From Mucor racemosus (lineage: Eukaryota > Mucoromycota > Mucoromycetes > Mucorales > Mucoraceae), in contig JAPEHQ010000027.1 in NCBI GenBank assembly GCA_027405735.1, positions 60,360 to 124,359 of the forward strand: a stretch of DNA of 64,000 nt. The letters are read 5' to 3'. Position numbers and translations under genes: made by a program. Shown piece after piece: positions 47,528 through 59,749 of this stretch. Positions within the stretch are counted from its first letter, which is position 1; each line of letters starts with the position of its first letter. Below the pieces are notes generated by a model that was not told the DNA's origin, ran no database searches, and saw only the letters and a list, made by a program, of their open reading frames with translations.

Positions 47528-48758
47528 ATGCCGTTTTCGTCGGTTCGCTCGAAAGCTACACATCATACAAAAAGTCTTTCAAGTTCTGTGATTAAAAGGT
47601 ATATAGAAAAAATTATTATTGTAGATAAATTCTTATTTTATATAATAGTAGTATTAGCAGCAAAGAAAAAGATGATTTTATAGAAGACCAAGGAGCTGTA
47701 GAACCAAAATTTCCTTTAAAAAAGTACGACTATGTAGAAGGAAGAAATTACAATAAATCCAAGAAACCAAATGAGCAGTTCTTACCTTGCGATGACGAAG
47801 AAATTGAACGACTTCAAGTCAACCATTTATTGTTCAAGTAAATTTCTTGATATTTGTGTACCTCCCAAATTGTAGATAAAATTAACATATTGTAGATCTT
47901 TATTTATTACACAATATTTTTCACCTGTTGAGGAATTATTAAAATCAGGAATTAAAGTGCTGGATGTCTCGTAAGTAAAATTAATAAATTGTAACATTAT
48001 GTATTAAATATCGAGTGCTTATTCTATGATTAGAACTGGACCTGGTTGGTGGCTAATAGTAAGTATAGATTGAAATCTCATAACTTTTTTTCAAATACTT
48101 AAATCTTGATTTACAGGACATGGCTAAAGAATTTCCTAAATCACATTTTACAGGATCAGATATAATGATATATCCAATTAGTTCACCACCTACAAACTGT
48201 CATTTTCGAGTGATAGATATATCAAAAGGATTACCTTATGCGGATGATTCGTTTGATTTTGTAACACAACATGATTCGCTATTTCGATATAGTCAAAAAG
48301 ATTGGGAGATTGTATTACCAGAGCTAATTCGAGTATTGAAACCAGGTGGATATGTAGAATTAGTAGAACCAGGAGGTGTTATACAAGATATTGGACCTAA
48401 TATGTCTATTTGGATGATGCGATTAACAGTTTCTCTGCAAACAAGAGATATTAATCTTAAAATTGCAACACAATTACAAAGCATGTTGGAAGCTATTGGA
48501 GGATTAGACAAAATAGAAGCCTCTCATCGTTCAGCACCCATTGGATGGTATGGTAGAAATGGTGATATTATGTTGGAAGCTATAGAAAGACTTTTTGATG
48601 CAACTAAACCAAAGTTATGTGAAGATTGGTCAATGAGTAATTCAAAATATGATAAAGTTGTTCAAACTGCATCGTCAGAATGTAGAGATTTTAGAAGTTG
48701 GCTTAATATACATTACATTTATGGTCGAAAAGCACAGAAAAATAAAGAAAATACATGA
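47528..48758 (+). CDS. Class I SAM-dependent methyltransferase
   Basis: Five exons (47528-47598, 47649-47837, 47896-47970, 48034-48058, 48117-48758) give 333 aa. Exon 4 is only 25 nt and carries the core of motif I. The N-terminus resembles the fungal methyltransferase_25/TAM-like family (PCDDEEIERLQVNHLLF). Motif I reads KVLDVSTGPGWW where family members usually have DVGCGPG. Motif II is FTGSD, the motif IV region is DDSFDFVTQHDSL, and post-motif is LPELIRVLKPGGYVELVEP. It transfers a methyl group from SAM to an unknown acceptor; the closest fungal relatives are secondary-metabolism or LaeA-like. The substrate cannot be inferred. Confidence 0.9.
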
Positions 48759-49203
48759 ATTTTTATTACAAATGGAGGGGAAAAGAGCTATTTTTGCTTT
48801 GGTTAGATATGTATATATATCATATATATACAAATTGGATTTTAGGTGAAAATATAGTTCGTTCTACAAAAAGCAAAAGCAAGCAAAAAAGAAAGAAAAG
48901 AGAAAGAACAAGAAGCATCAAAAGATTAGTTTATACTTAACTTTTTTTTTCTTTTCCTACAACAAATCTATATACAAATATGCGATTCTTTTCTGTATAC
49001 CCTTGAGTCTTTCATCTTCTCTTTCTTTGTTTTACTATTTCTATGCTAATATAAAATGATTCGATTTCGATACCTAATTTTTGTTTTTTTTTTGTTTTTT
49101 GTATTTGTGTGTGTGTGTGTGAGTGTGTGTGTGAGAGAGAGAGAGAGAGAGGGGGGATTATTGTTTAAAAGCTATTCCGTCTCATCCTATATAGTTATTA
49201 AAT
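48759..49203. other. Convergent 3' region, methyltransferase / PAP1
   Basis: Short space between two convergent genes. It contains the GT/GA microsatellite and otherwise only 3'-flank sequence. Confidence 0.5.
49107..49156. repeat. (GT)n(GA)n microsatellite with G run
   Basis: About 50 bp of GT dinucleotides followed by GA dinucleotides and six G. Confidence 0.95.
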
Positions 49204-51258
49204 TTACACCGTAGATGCCATAGCAATTGGAGTTGTTTGTTCATTCGAATTTGTTGGTACAGGTATTGGTGTAGTACTTAAAGGCGTACTAGTTTTCACT
49301 TTTTTGTTAATGTTGGGAGATGATGGCTTAATGGCAGTTGGTTGTAATATCGGTGATGGCGACTAAAAAAAAGAAAAGAAAAGGAAACATTTTTGAGTAA
49401 AATAGTTCCTAAACCTATTGTACATGTCTAAAAATTGTTAGCAAAATATAAGCATTTACCTTGGATAATGCCCTTTTTGACAAGGAAGTATCTTTTTTGG
49501 GATATACTTCTTCAGGTAAATCTGATCTTCTTACATTTTCAACCACAATACCCATATGATCTCGATTAAATTCAGGCCAACATTTCAACATGTGTGTGAA
49601 ATCATAAATAGGTCTAGTTAAATCTAATGTTCTTGGATGATCTGCTCTCATTCGAATATATAAACCAATATAAAATACTTTTGTAAATACTTTTACGGGC
49701 TTCTTTTTGTTGCCTTTGTTCATTGATATGATTTGCCCATGAGTTGCATCATAAATATCTTGAGCGCTATAACATTTGTATTCGTATTTGAAGCCTTCGA
49801 CAAAGGGATGCACTAGAGCAATTACTGGAACTGCTTCTAGTTTGATGACCAATTGTCTTAACTTTGCTTCAACGAGACCCGACCATGATAAATATCTATC
49901 ATGTGTATCTCCACTCACAACTACTTGCAAATAATATTTGTAATTGTGGAAGAATGTATGGGGCTGGAACAAGGCTGACCAAGGTAAATGATTGGCCATG
50001 ATCTTGTCTACTGTTTGAGCTGCTATATTGAATTCGCCCAATATGATGCGTTGAGTAGAAGCTGTAACATTATGTGTAGCACACATGCTAGGATAAGATG
50101 GTGTAATTACTGGCATGCGATGAGTTCTGTCAATTGCATTTGACTTAGCATTCCAAGGTCTTAATGATGAACTAAGAGGTGGGCCATCTTCAATTTGCTT
50201 CAAGATAACAGGTGATGGCCAATTCCATTTAGTTAAAATACGAAAGAATTTACTGATAATGACACTTGCACATGCATTAGGATAAAGTTGACATATGCGA
50301 GCAACAAGAATAGCCCAAGCGACACCACCTAAAAATCCCATGACATTGGAGTAAACAGCTTTTTTCATTGCCCATAATTTGATACATCGAAGAGCAATTC
50401 TAAAAGTCTTTACATTTGGTACTAGACGTATAATATCATCAGCAACCCTTGTACCATTGATACTTCGAATACATCTATCATCTAAGCCTTGAAGAATAGA
50501 AGAATCTTTTAAATTGATGTCGAGATCTACTCTTGGTACATTTAATCTAGCACAAACGAAATCAATCTGTTTATAACATAATTTAGTATTTAACTATAAA
50601 AATACGCAAGTGTTACATACTGGAATATCATTAAATTTGAATTTTATCACTGGGACATATGAATCTGGTACAGCCTATTTTGAAATGTAAGCAAATATTT
50701 ACATGTAATAACATGTAAAAACCTACAGTAATATGTGTAATTTCGGGTGTCTTTCTTAATAATGTGAGCATTTCTTGAAAGAAATCACTTCTAAATATGA
50801 CGTTTGGTACAACACACAATGTGTCAATATCAGCATCTATACACATTTCCTCATGGTTTAATACTCTATTTAAATGATCTAATTTCTTTTAATTTTCGAC
50901 ATTTACCAGCAGAATTTACTCCTAATTTATAACTTCCATAAGTGAATACTGCTCCACCAGCATTCATCGATGTTTCTTTAGGTACTTTTCGACGTTCACA
51001 CACATTTAACACAAACTTTTGAGTGATTTCTTGCAAGCGCTTTAATGCATTTTCTCTTTTAAAATGATATGAATACAAATTCTAATTATTACATCAATGA
51101 CGGAATTTTCACACATACCTTTCTCGAGTTCGCTCTTGGCTGTCGTACATTCCAAACTTCTCCAATGTTTTTTCCAATGTTGACGTTAATGTAATGTCTT
51201 GTAAAGTTGGAGTTGCTTCTGATAATGGTTTCGTTACGCCGGGATATGATTCACTCAT
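49204..51258 (-). CDS. PAP1: Poly(A) polymerase
   Basis: Six exons (51258-51119, 51055-50907, 50836-50727, 50674-50621, 50566-49460, 49362-49204) give 572 aa, close to yeast Pap1. The nucleotidyltransferase site GSYKLGV ... DADID is at residues ~87-101, with the third catalytic Asp in IPIDFVCARL (~153). The central domain (GGVAWAILVARICQLYP, WNWPSPV) and RNA-binding domain (KYYLQVVVSGD...WSGLVEAKLRQL) follow. A Pro/Ser/Thr-rich tail ends the protein. It adds poly(A) tails to cleaved mRNA in the nucleus as part of the cleavage and polyadenylation complex. Transcribed divergently from U1-70K, 224 bp away. All splice sites are GT-AG. Confidence 0.96.
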
Positions 51259-51482
51259 GGCAAATCTATTTAAAATGTGTTATTTTTAGAGAGGAAAAAG
51301 AAATGAAAGAGTGAAAAAAAATGTCGACAGAAGGGAAGCTCAAGATCTGGTTGGAGCATTAGATTTATCTTCTAGTCACAAGAAAGGCTCCTTTGAATAC
51401 CGTACACCTCTCTATAGACACTACCTAACCCTAACGAATTTCAAAAGATTTTTTGCTTTTTTCTTCTGCAATATAATCAATA
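51259..51482. promoter_or_regulatory. Divergent promoter PAP1 / U1-70K
   Basis: 224 bp between two divergent start codons. It includes a telomere-repeat-like box (CTAACCCTAACG at 51426-51437), an element often found in promoters of growth and RNA-metabolism genes. Its function here is inferred. Confidence 0.55.
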
Positions 51483-52609
51483 ATGACTGACAAACTTCCT
51501 CCCAATTTGTTAAAGTTGTTTGCTCCTCGTCCTCCTTTATCTTATGTCCCACCACTTGATAAAGATCCTGAGAAGCGTGTAGGATGTATCGTTGGTGGCA
51601 TCGCGTCTTATGTCAATGAACTCAAAAATTATGACGCTGATTATGTTCCTTGGAAGTCGTTGGAGGAAAAACGAAAAGAAAAGGTATGTTGTAGATTGGT
51701 TCGTTAATTGTTTGAATACTAAATAAAAGGATTTTATAGGCAGAAATGAAGAGAAAGAAAGCAGAAGAAGCTCTACAAGAAGCTTTAGCTAAATGTAATT
51801 TTATATAAAAAATCTTTTTTTTTATTTTTATTTTTTTATATGTATATGCCAACATTTTACGTTATATAGATGATCCTGAACAAGATGAACATATCGATGG
51901 TGATCCTTTCAATACATTATTTGTTACTCATTTGAGTCCAGAATTAACAGAATCTGATCTTACTAGTGAATTTGAATTATATGGACAAATCAAAAAGGTA
52001 AAAATGTCTGATTACCATGGCAACCAAAATTGATAGTGATTAACATTTGGTTACTAGGTCCGTCTTATTCGCGATAAAGAAGGGAAATCTCGTTGTTATG
52101 CTTTTATAGAATTTGAAAGAGAAAAAGATATGCGCGGTAAATGTTCAATTGGTAGATAAATATATTGAAATGCTAAAATGTTATTGTAAATAGCGGCTTA
52201 TAAAGACGCAGATGGTTTGAAAATCTTGGGACGCCGTATTTTGGTAGATGTTGAACGTGCTCGTACAGTTAAAGGCTGGAAACCTCGTAGATTAGGCGGT
52301 GGCCTTGGGGGCAGAGAACAACAGAGACCATCGTCATCATCTCATTCAATGAGCAATCGTCATGCTAGTCGTGATCGTTCATCTTATAGTGATCGTGATA
52401 GACACAGAGGCGGTAGTAGCAGTTATGGCGGCGGTGGTGGATATATTAGAAGAGATGACGAAAGAAAAAGATCTCGTATTCGCTCACGAAGCAGAAGTCC
52501 AAAAGGATTCAAGGACAGAGTTGATCGATATGGTAGTCGTGGTAATGGAAGCGGTAGAGATAGATCAAGAGATCGTATGGGTAGTAGCAGCAGAAGAGAT
52601 AGATATTAA
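51483..52609 (+). CDS. U1 snRNP 70-kDa protein
   Basis: Five exons (51483-51683, 51740-51794, 51870-51997, 52058-52136, 52194-52609) give 292 aa. The N-terminus ([15 protein letters not shown]...PPLDKDP) is the conserved U1-70K start that contacts the U1 core. The RRM has RNP2 LFVTHL (102-107) and RNP1 [10 protein letters not shown] (138-147). [18 protein letters not shown] follows, diagnostic for U1-70K, then an Arg/Ser/Asp/Gly-rich RS-like tail. It binds stem-loop I of U1 snRNA and helps define the 5' splice site. The divergent partner is PAP1. Confidence 0.96.
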
Positions 52610-53253
52610 TTGCCTTCTTGATGATATCACAAGTATACATTTATATATATATATTTCCACTTTCTTTCCTATAAAAAATTGCTTATATTAATCATACACG
52701 ATTATTCTGTTTGTATTCTAATTTTATTATGACATGGTAAATATTGTATATATTGTCAAGATCTGTTGTGGAAACAAAACACTGCTATCAGGATGCATAT
52801 ATGAAAACAAGTTAAGTGGTTAATATATGTTATATAATAAACTTTTTTGTTTGTATATTGTTGCATAATAATAATAATAGATCAATATTTTTTTTTTTTT
52901 GTATGAATTTTTTGAGTTTAGAGTATACTCTTTAACTTTATTAAAAGCTAAAAAGTATTCTATTATATAAAAAAAAAAGAAAAGAAAAGTACCATTAGAT
53001 AGAGGACATGTCGTAGAATATATTCCTTATTGGAATTATATAGAAGATACCTTGGATCAAATCGAAAAAATACTTTGAATGACGAATTTTATAAAATTTC
53101 ACCCAATGTAATTGGTATTAAGAGGTCAAGATATTTTTTTTATGATGGCACTTTTCAATCGCCGATTGTATCGGGCATGGGTGAACCGCCGGACATTGTC
53201 CGGAGATTATGTAATAAGTATAGTACTTTTTATAACTTATGATATCTTCCAAA
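52610..53253. other. Intergenic, 3' flank of U1-70K
   Basis: No supported gene. The 70-codon frame at 53030 has no domain or splice context. Confidence 0.4.
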
Positions 53254-53438
53254 TACACCTTTTGCCAAAATGATGTCGCAAAAAAAAAGTTAAAATGTTG
53301 TGCTTTTAAATGAAAGGGTGTTGTATGTTTTTAAAAAGCATGACACTCTTTTCTTTTAAAAAATGCGACACTCTTTTCTAAAAGCATACGATACTCTTTC
53401 ATTTTTTTTTTTGCGACATCATTTTGGCAAAAGGTGTA
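53254..53438. mobile_element. Foldback/MITE-like long hairpin
   Basis: Perfect 35-bp inverted ends: TACACCTTTTGCCAAAATGA at the left (53254-53288) and its complement at the right (53404-53438). An inner, imperfect inverted pair follows (AAATGAAAGGGTGTTGTATG against GCATACGATACTCTTTCATT). The whole 185-bp element can fold into one hairpin. No coding capacity; target duplication unclear. Confidence 0.75.
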
Positions 53439-53494
53439 CCATTATAATACTTTATTTGGAGGACACCATAAATCATAAAAAAGTATCATATTTT

Positions 53495-53557
53495 TTCCCT
53501 GACCCTTTTGATATTCATTCCCTGACTCTTATGATATTTATCCCCTGACTCTTATAG
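53495..53557 (+). repeat. Short tandem repeat, 23-bp unit
   Basis: Two full copies and one partial copy of a unit with core CCCTGACTCTTATGATAT, just right of the foldback element. Confidence 0.85.
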
Positions 53558-54699
53558 TTTTTTTTAAATCATTTTTTATACGAAGTAGAGGTTTGTGGTG
53601 GACTATATATCTGTTTCATTTCTAAGCAGTTTTGTAATCAAGAGGAATCACTGGTAGAAAACGAGGGCGAGCTGCATGACTTCTGAACCTGCTTTACAAA
53701 TTTCTCTTACTGTGAAGCTAGCATATAATGCTGGAAGCACTGAAGAGCCGAAATGAGTGACATTAGTAGAAATTGGGGTCGGTACCATACATCGTACGCG
53801 AGTTATGAAATAACAGGTCTACCAACATGCAAGGCTTGAGAGAAAAGACCAGAATTAACAATAGCCACTGTTTCAACATCGTCCTTATTAGCTTCTGGAT
53901 AAATAACAAAGCTGATCTAGCATATCCTTTAACATTTTTGGTAGTTTTAAATAGCCTTCTGTCAAAGCTTACTACCTTGCTCGCCTTCATATGAGCTACC
54001 TGATTCGGTTGCATCATATTCCCTATTTCTTCAGTGTTATTGAACAACTCTCGGAAATCATATCACAACGAGTGCTCATCTTCTTTCTTGCTATGCCCCC
54101 AACTGAATCAAGACGCCTGTCGCTGTTTTTTTTCGCTTAGATGACGCCAATGAGGAGATCTCACCTCTATTTTTTTTAAGGCTGAAATTGTATTAGAAAA
54201 TCTGAAGCACTCTATGTAAAACATATCCAAAAATTTACTATTAACCTTGCTACTTCGACTGTTGTTTGATTGAAGCAGTGTCATTAAAGCTCAAATGTGA
54301 GCTTTGTACCATTCTTCGTTGTGCCTTGTTTGAAACTGTCAGCTTCGTATTTTAAAATTATTTGCCGATTGCCCTACCTTTGATTACGATATTCTTAATG
54401 AGGATGAAGAATGTATGTATATTATCCAATATAGATAATGAAGCATTATATACAGTTCACAAGACAAAGAACGTAACATCAAGTCATTCTGTACGTGTAT
54501 TCAATTGGTAGTAAATAAAATGAAATACATATTATGCCAAATTGAACAACATATAGTGCAATACAACTTAAAAAAAGTGATTCTTTCATTCTCATCATAT
54601 AGCCAGTATTGGTATAGTACCTTGACGTATGATCTGTCTTTTATGAAATCGCCCCAAGCAATGTATTATACTCGTAAGGTTCAAGTTTTGTTGTTTTCA
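53558..54699. other. Gene debris region
   Basis: The minus strand at 53640-54060 has short coding-like pieces in several frames (e.g. VTHFGSSVLPALYASFTVRE) interrupted by stops. No intact gene; origin not identified. Confidence 0.3.
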
Positions 54700-54889
54700 C
54701 TTTCGCGGAGTTTCTGGGTTGACGTTAGCAGCTTTAGCAGCTTCGGATGGTTTCAAAAGCTTTTCATGAATACAATAAGTCTCTTAACCGATCCTTATCT
54801 GTATAATAGTTGTAAGATGTGGTTCTTTCTTTCTCAAGAGGTACTTTCTTCTTAACAATATTTCTATGATCGTCAACTTGAGTATTCAT
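54700..54889 (-). pseudogene. Broken N-terminus of an HTH transposase-like protein
   Basis: From an ATG at 54889 (minus) a frame reads MNTQVDDHRNIVKKK ... YTDKDRLRDLLYS, then a stop. A neighbouring frame continues KLLKPSEAAKAANVNPETPRK, a helix-turn-helix of the kind seen at the N-terminus of fungal Tc1/pogo-like transposases. At least one frameshift breaks it, and no catalytic DDE region is recognisable downstream. Confidence 0.4.
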
Positions 54890-55573
54890 TTTTTTATTTT
54901 GATGTATTTATGGAGATCTGTCAAAATAGTTAATCGAAATGATGGGATCTACAACGAAAGCCGATACTTCCTTGCCAGACTTATCAACGATACCTCCTCT
55001 GCCATCTTGGCAAAATAAATTTATTCTAGAAAGCAATATATGTATAAAATAAATGTTCAAATATTGGGCATATTATAGTTTCTTACAAATGACTAAACTA
55101 CGCTCCTTTCTCTGGGTAATTTAATCTTGCGGTATTTTGAAATACCTAATACAGTAAATTGAGAACATCTTTATTGCTAAATTTGTGTAATCGCGATATC
55201 TTTCTAGCGTCAGAAATTAACTTAAAATTTTTTCTCCGTTTGTATCCACGATAACTTTTAAAAAAACAAGCACATTATCACTGATTTACATTATGAAAGG
55301 GAAGTTATTTTAATACTAACGTATTACCAATACCTGTAAAAGTACTGTAGCAATTGTAGTTTCCTAAGGCAATATGTAAATATTCTTGTTCAATTAAAAA
55401 GAAAGATAGAGAAATCCGCTAATGCTTATTCAGATGTTTTCAGTTCAACTTAATCACCGAGATTATAAATTTAATCACAAAACACATGTCCTGTACGGTA
55501 AATTTACGCAACAACAAGGAACCATAATTCTCGAATGAATGATCGTGTGCTAAATTTAGATACCAATGTGTGA

Positions 55574-55604
<31 letters not shown>

Positions 55605-55978
55605 TACGAAATAGCAGATGGTCGTAAAAAATCGTTGTATTCATGTTATATATTAAAAAAAAAATAAAATATTGATGAAGAATTCTTTATGCATCACATA
55701 TATTTATTTGCTTTATGAAATGCTGTAAAAATCAAGGTATAAATGGATATTATAATCAATTATGGATGGTGTAACAGAAAAGTAACGTATCATGGCTTCA
55801 ATTAGGAAATCTGTTTTTTCTAGAATAATATCTTTAAGATCAATGATCTCATTAGGCCCCAATCTATCTGTTTCTTGATAAGTATGCATAATTTCAACTA
55901 AAAAAGAATCTTTCTTTATTTTAACGTAAAACCAAGTGTTACATTTTTTATTTTAGGAAAAAGAAGCCTTACATTTTG
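54890..55978. other. Intergenic region
   Basis: No gene recognised. Includes a ~30-nt A run at 55570-55601. Its right end is the 3' flank of the HSF-like gene. Confidence 0.45.
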
Positions 55979-56059
55979 TTATTTGTTTTCAGGACTTTCT
56001 GAAGTTGGGGCTATCCTTGTGGAACGCTCGCCTATCAAAGACGAAATAGGCGGAAGACC

Positions 56060-56099
<40 letters not shown>

Positions 56100-56560
56100 G
56101 TTGTTGTTGTTGTTGTTGTTGGTGATGAGAAGGATAATACGGCGAAGAATTAGAAGATAAAGGTTCATTACTATTATTACATGATGATGATGATATTTGG
56201 GGAAATAGGTGTGATATTGATGATGATGTTGAAATTGGAGGAAAATTTAATTGAGGCCCATTGAAATTTCTGTGATTGTTTGGCTCTGTTTCATTATTAT
56301 TAGTGGGCCGCACTAAATGATGAACTATGATAATAAAAATAGGTGAACATGGTTATAATTTCATGGATAGATCTACACATACAAGAAAATTGAAGATTGC
56401 TATCTACTGCTAATTCTGGATCTAACACAAGGGAATTAATTGCAAACCAAGTAAAAAACGACATAAGTTTATCTCGAACCTTTGTTTATCATACATTGCA
56501 CATAATGCACAAGCGAAGTTATTGACTAACAAAATACGAATGAGTATTGCGTCTCTATTC

Positions 56561-56592
<32 letters not shown>

Positions 56593-57428
56593 GCATGGAC
56601 TTACATTTTGTTGAGATATTTGTAATGTTCTTAATTGAATAGTTTCATTGTTTAATTCCTGGCACTTTCTATCTAATTGACTAATTTTTTGGTGTAGACT
56701 ATCAATTTGAGTGTGCATTAATGATTGACTATCACTGACATCGTGTGCTGATAATCTCGTTGATCGCTTTCCATCCCGAGACACATTTTTGTGTATATTC
56801 GAAGTATCAGTTGTTATTTCGTCGTTTTGTAATGATGATGGAATTCGAGAAGAAGAGGAAGAGGAAGAAGAAGGAGGCAGTGGAGGCGGTGGCGAGGGAG
56901 ATAATGAGGTTTGTTGTTGTTATTTGGCCTACTTGCACGTCTACTAATATCACAAAGTTTCTCAGGTGCATCTTTTCTGAAATTACCGTGTTTAAATTGC
57001 CAAACTGTTCTTTTTTCTGTTGTTTCGTCATAAGCCAAGTTTAGCTGGTATACTTTTCTAAACCCATAAACTTTTTTTTTTTTTTTTTTATGTTTAAATG
57101 AATTGCTTTTGTTCTAGAAAAAACTATATATAAATTTATAAATATTCTTACGATTTAGCTGTCGAACAAAACTCTGCCAATTACTATGCTTAAAGAATCT
57201 AGGTAAGATATTTTGAGAGAAAGTTGTAGCATTTGGAATACAAATAACCTGGCCACTATCGACCCAAAAATATATTCCTGGCTTGCAGAATCGGATAGAA
57301 GACTAGTGGAAAGAAAAGAAAAAAAAATTACAAATCACTATAAAACACTAGATGATTTAATCTTACAACCATAATTTCTTTATAAATGTGGGTAAAGGTC
57401 TGTTTTGTAAAGGGCCTTCATAATTCAT
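55979..57428 (-). CDS. Heat-shock-factor-type transcription factor, frame interrupted
   Basis: Exons 57428-57367, 57302-57152, 57070-56605, 56479-56383 and 56312-55979 (or to 56035) together encode an HSF DNA-binding domain: LPTFIKKLW, LLSDSASQEYIF, LPRFFKHSNWQSFVRQLN, YGFRKV, VWQFKHGNFRKDAPEKL. A coiled-coil oligomerisation region (LMHTQIDSLHQKISQLDRKC) and a polyQ/Asn-rich C-terminus follow. As given, the frame breaks inside the DNA-binding domain (A5 at 57266-57270), again near 56908-56912, and possibly in the CAA tract near 56100. Each break is mended by one extra base, and splice phases then agree. HSFs form trimers and activate heat-shock genes. Whether this copy is functional or the breaks are consensus errors is open. 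Confidence 0.75.
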
Positions 57429-57609
57429 CACTTTTAAACCGATTCCATGAATAAATAAATGTAAAAAACACAAAAGAGAGAAAAAGGCAAAAAAAAATTA
57501 GAAGGAAAAAAAAAGTTCAATTCCCTTTTGTCTAAATGGAAAAATTTCCAGGTGAAAACCAACAAAAGGTTAGCCAATTAAACACATCAGAAAGGTATAT
57601 CAACGTTTA

Positions 57610-59749
57610 CTAATTCATATCTTTCTTTATTAATTCGGCTTTTTCTAGTCTTTTCTGTATGATATTTAATTGATTTACAATGTCCTGGTCTTTATCAAAC
57701 ATCTTCAAAACTCTTTTTGATACATCTCTAACCAAGTTGCTAGCTGCACGAGTCCAAAAGCCTGTGAAGCCGTATTCATGTATACGACATAGACACGTCG
57801 ATAATCTATCCGCTGAGCTGGTAGACAGGTCCAAAAAAGTAGTCGTTGTAAATGTTTGTTCGCTCTCCTCCTGCTGATAAAGATCCGTGCTAAAAGGTCT
57901 AAAAAGAAGGATTTTAACCATATTATGAATCATATGCATATGCATTTTAAGCCCTATTCTTGATTGATGTTCTGTTTCATTTAATTTGCATTCCATTTTG
58001 CCCATTCCGGTAGCTCATGTTCCCATAATTCAACATCTCGAACCAACGTTAACACTTCATCAACATCAATCTTTCGTACATTAATTTCATTTTCTCCTTG
58101 TAAAGGCGATATTTCTTCATCTACTTCATAAAACAGCGATACTACTTTACTAAGCAAAGACATTAACCTAGCTTCTAATACAATTCCTGCTTCTCTAAAG
58201 GATCCGTCCCAGCGACTTTGTTCTCTCATTTGAATAGCTGCTTTCCATAGTTCCGCTGATCCTTCACCTCGAAGTTGTGGACGCCTAAAACGAAATGTAG
58301 CAGAATAGACATCTAAATACAATAAAGCAGCAATTAAAATTTGCCATGCAGGTTCTTCAGTTTTCCAATCAGATGCACATAATACTCGAAGCGAGATATT
58401 GACCATTGTATCAGCTTTAAATTCATTTGAAGCTAATTCAGCATCTATCCATGCCAATAGAATACCACAAAGAACAACTGGATATGGATTTACTTGATCA
58501 CCTCTTAAAAGAACTTCCTCAACTAATAGCATGGTAGCATATTCTGCACAATCACGCCAAAGTGATGTCGGTAATGGAGGAAATATCAATTTTGGGACTG
58601 AAGGTAATAGAGTGACAGAAACCACATAAGCTGTCAAAATGCATACTTGAACAACAGAGTCTGTACTTGGCATATGACTCGTTGGTGCATAATCTGGTAG
58701 ATACATTTTAAGTTGGTGCATTAAAATAGCAAGATGATGTGGTGCAGTACAAGCAATATCTTCTTCTAACCATCTATAGCGCATATCCAAATGCTTTATC
58801 ATATGAGGAAAATGCGATTGAATTAAAGTAACAAGTGTATCAGCACCATTGAGTAATGTACGCATAACATCACGAGAGGGTGTTTCTTGCTTTATAAAAT
58901 ACTGTCCGGTAGATTTGGTGTGACATTAAACAATAAAGAGCTAGTTGAAAATACAGGTACTGTGATTAAGTATTCATCTTCAGCAAGCTCTTCATCGTCT
59001 GAATCTTCAAAATATCCTTCTGCATCCGGATCCCATAGCTTGGGCAAGTAATTAGAGCCAAAATCGCGCATTATTTGACGAGAAAGTGTCTTTGCAAATT
59101 CATTAAATTCACTCAAATTTCGAGTGACAGCATGAATTGATAATCCATTAGGAGTCAACGACATGGACCAACCTGATGGTTCCTCGGTGGAAATATCTTC
59201 TGGCTCTTGCTTTATTAATTTTTGACGTTTATTGCTGTTTTCTGTTTGTGATATTTGGTTGCTAGGCACCTGATAATTGGTTGCTATGTCTGATTCCAAA
59301 CAAGGAAATTGTTGATCTAAATCTTCATCTTTCTCTGATATTGTATCATTCATATCCTCATCCATTGTTTGCATATATTTAACAAGGAATTCACCTTCCA
59401 ATTCACGTAGTGTGTCATACAATGTGAGGACTTTTTGTGATAAGTCTGTCAAGTTGGGAGGTGCATCTGGATATTCACACTGATAAAAATAAATTAGTTT
59501 GAGAATTTTAATTCAATCGATTGCTATAGTAATTGGTCCACATACAGGTTGATTCGAACGAGCACAACGAGTACAAGTAGGTCGAGTTTTTGAGCACCTA
59601 AAAAGAAAAAGAAAAGAAAAAAATTGAGTAAATATCGAGATGGAATTCAATGATATTTACTTTGCTTTCTTCTTTCTACATCTTAGACAACTCAAGTCTT
59701 TATTAGCAGAAGTTGAGGGTATCGAAGACTTGGCTGTTTTGCCTGCCAT
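57610..59749 (-). CDS. Zn2Cys6 fungal transcription factor, one apparent frameshift
   Basis: Exons 59749-59661, 59597-59546, 59479-58961 and 58901-57610 give ~650 aa if one base is added near 57981-57987. The N-terminus has a perfect C-x2-C-x6-C-x6-C-x2-C-x6-C cluster (Cys 21, 24, 31, 38, 41, 48), followed by a short linker and a dimerisation helix (LSQKVLTLYDTLREL). The rest is a fungal-specific transcription-factor middle-homology region (SLWRDCAEYATMLLVEE; ELPEWAKWN; MHMIHNMVKILLFRPF). In the given sequence a stop follows WAKWNAN, yet the middle domain resumes in the neighbouring frame. The region has no GT for an intron. Target genes unknown. Confidence 0.82.

Noticed and set aside
47326..47595. 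89-codon frame as the first exon of the methyltransferase
   Set aside because: Its frame does not join the next exon. The ATG at 47528 in another frame splices cleanly (AG|T) into conserved sequence.
54505..54855. 116-codon plus-strand frame
   Set aside because: Aromatic/Ser-rich with no motif; the minus strand holds a more plausible HTH relic over the same bases.
58892..58961. A frameshift in the Zn2Cys6 gene between the two large open frames
   Set aside because: A normal 59-nt intron (GTACCT...ACAG, 58902-58960) with matching phase explains it. Only the later break near 57981 remains.
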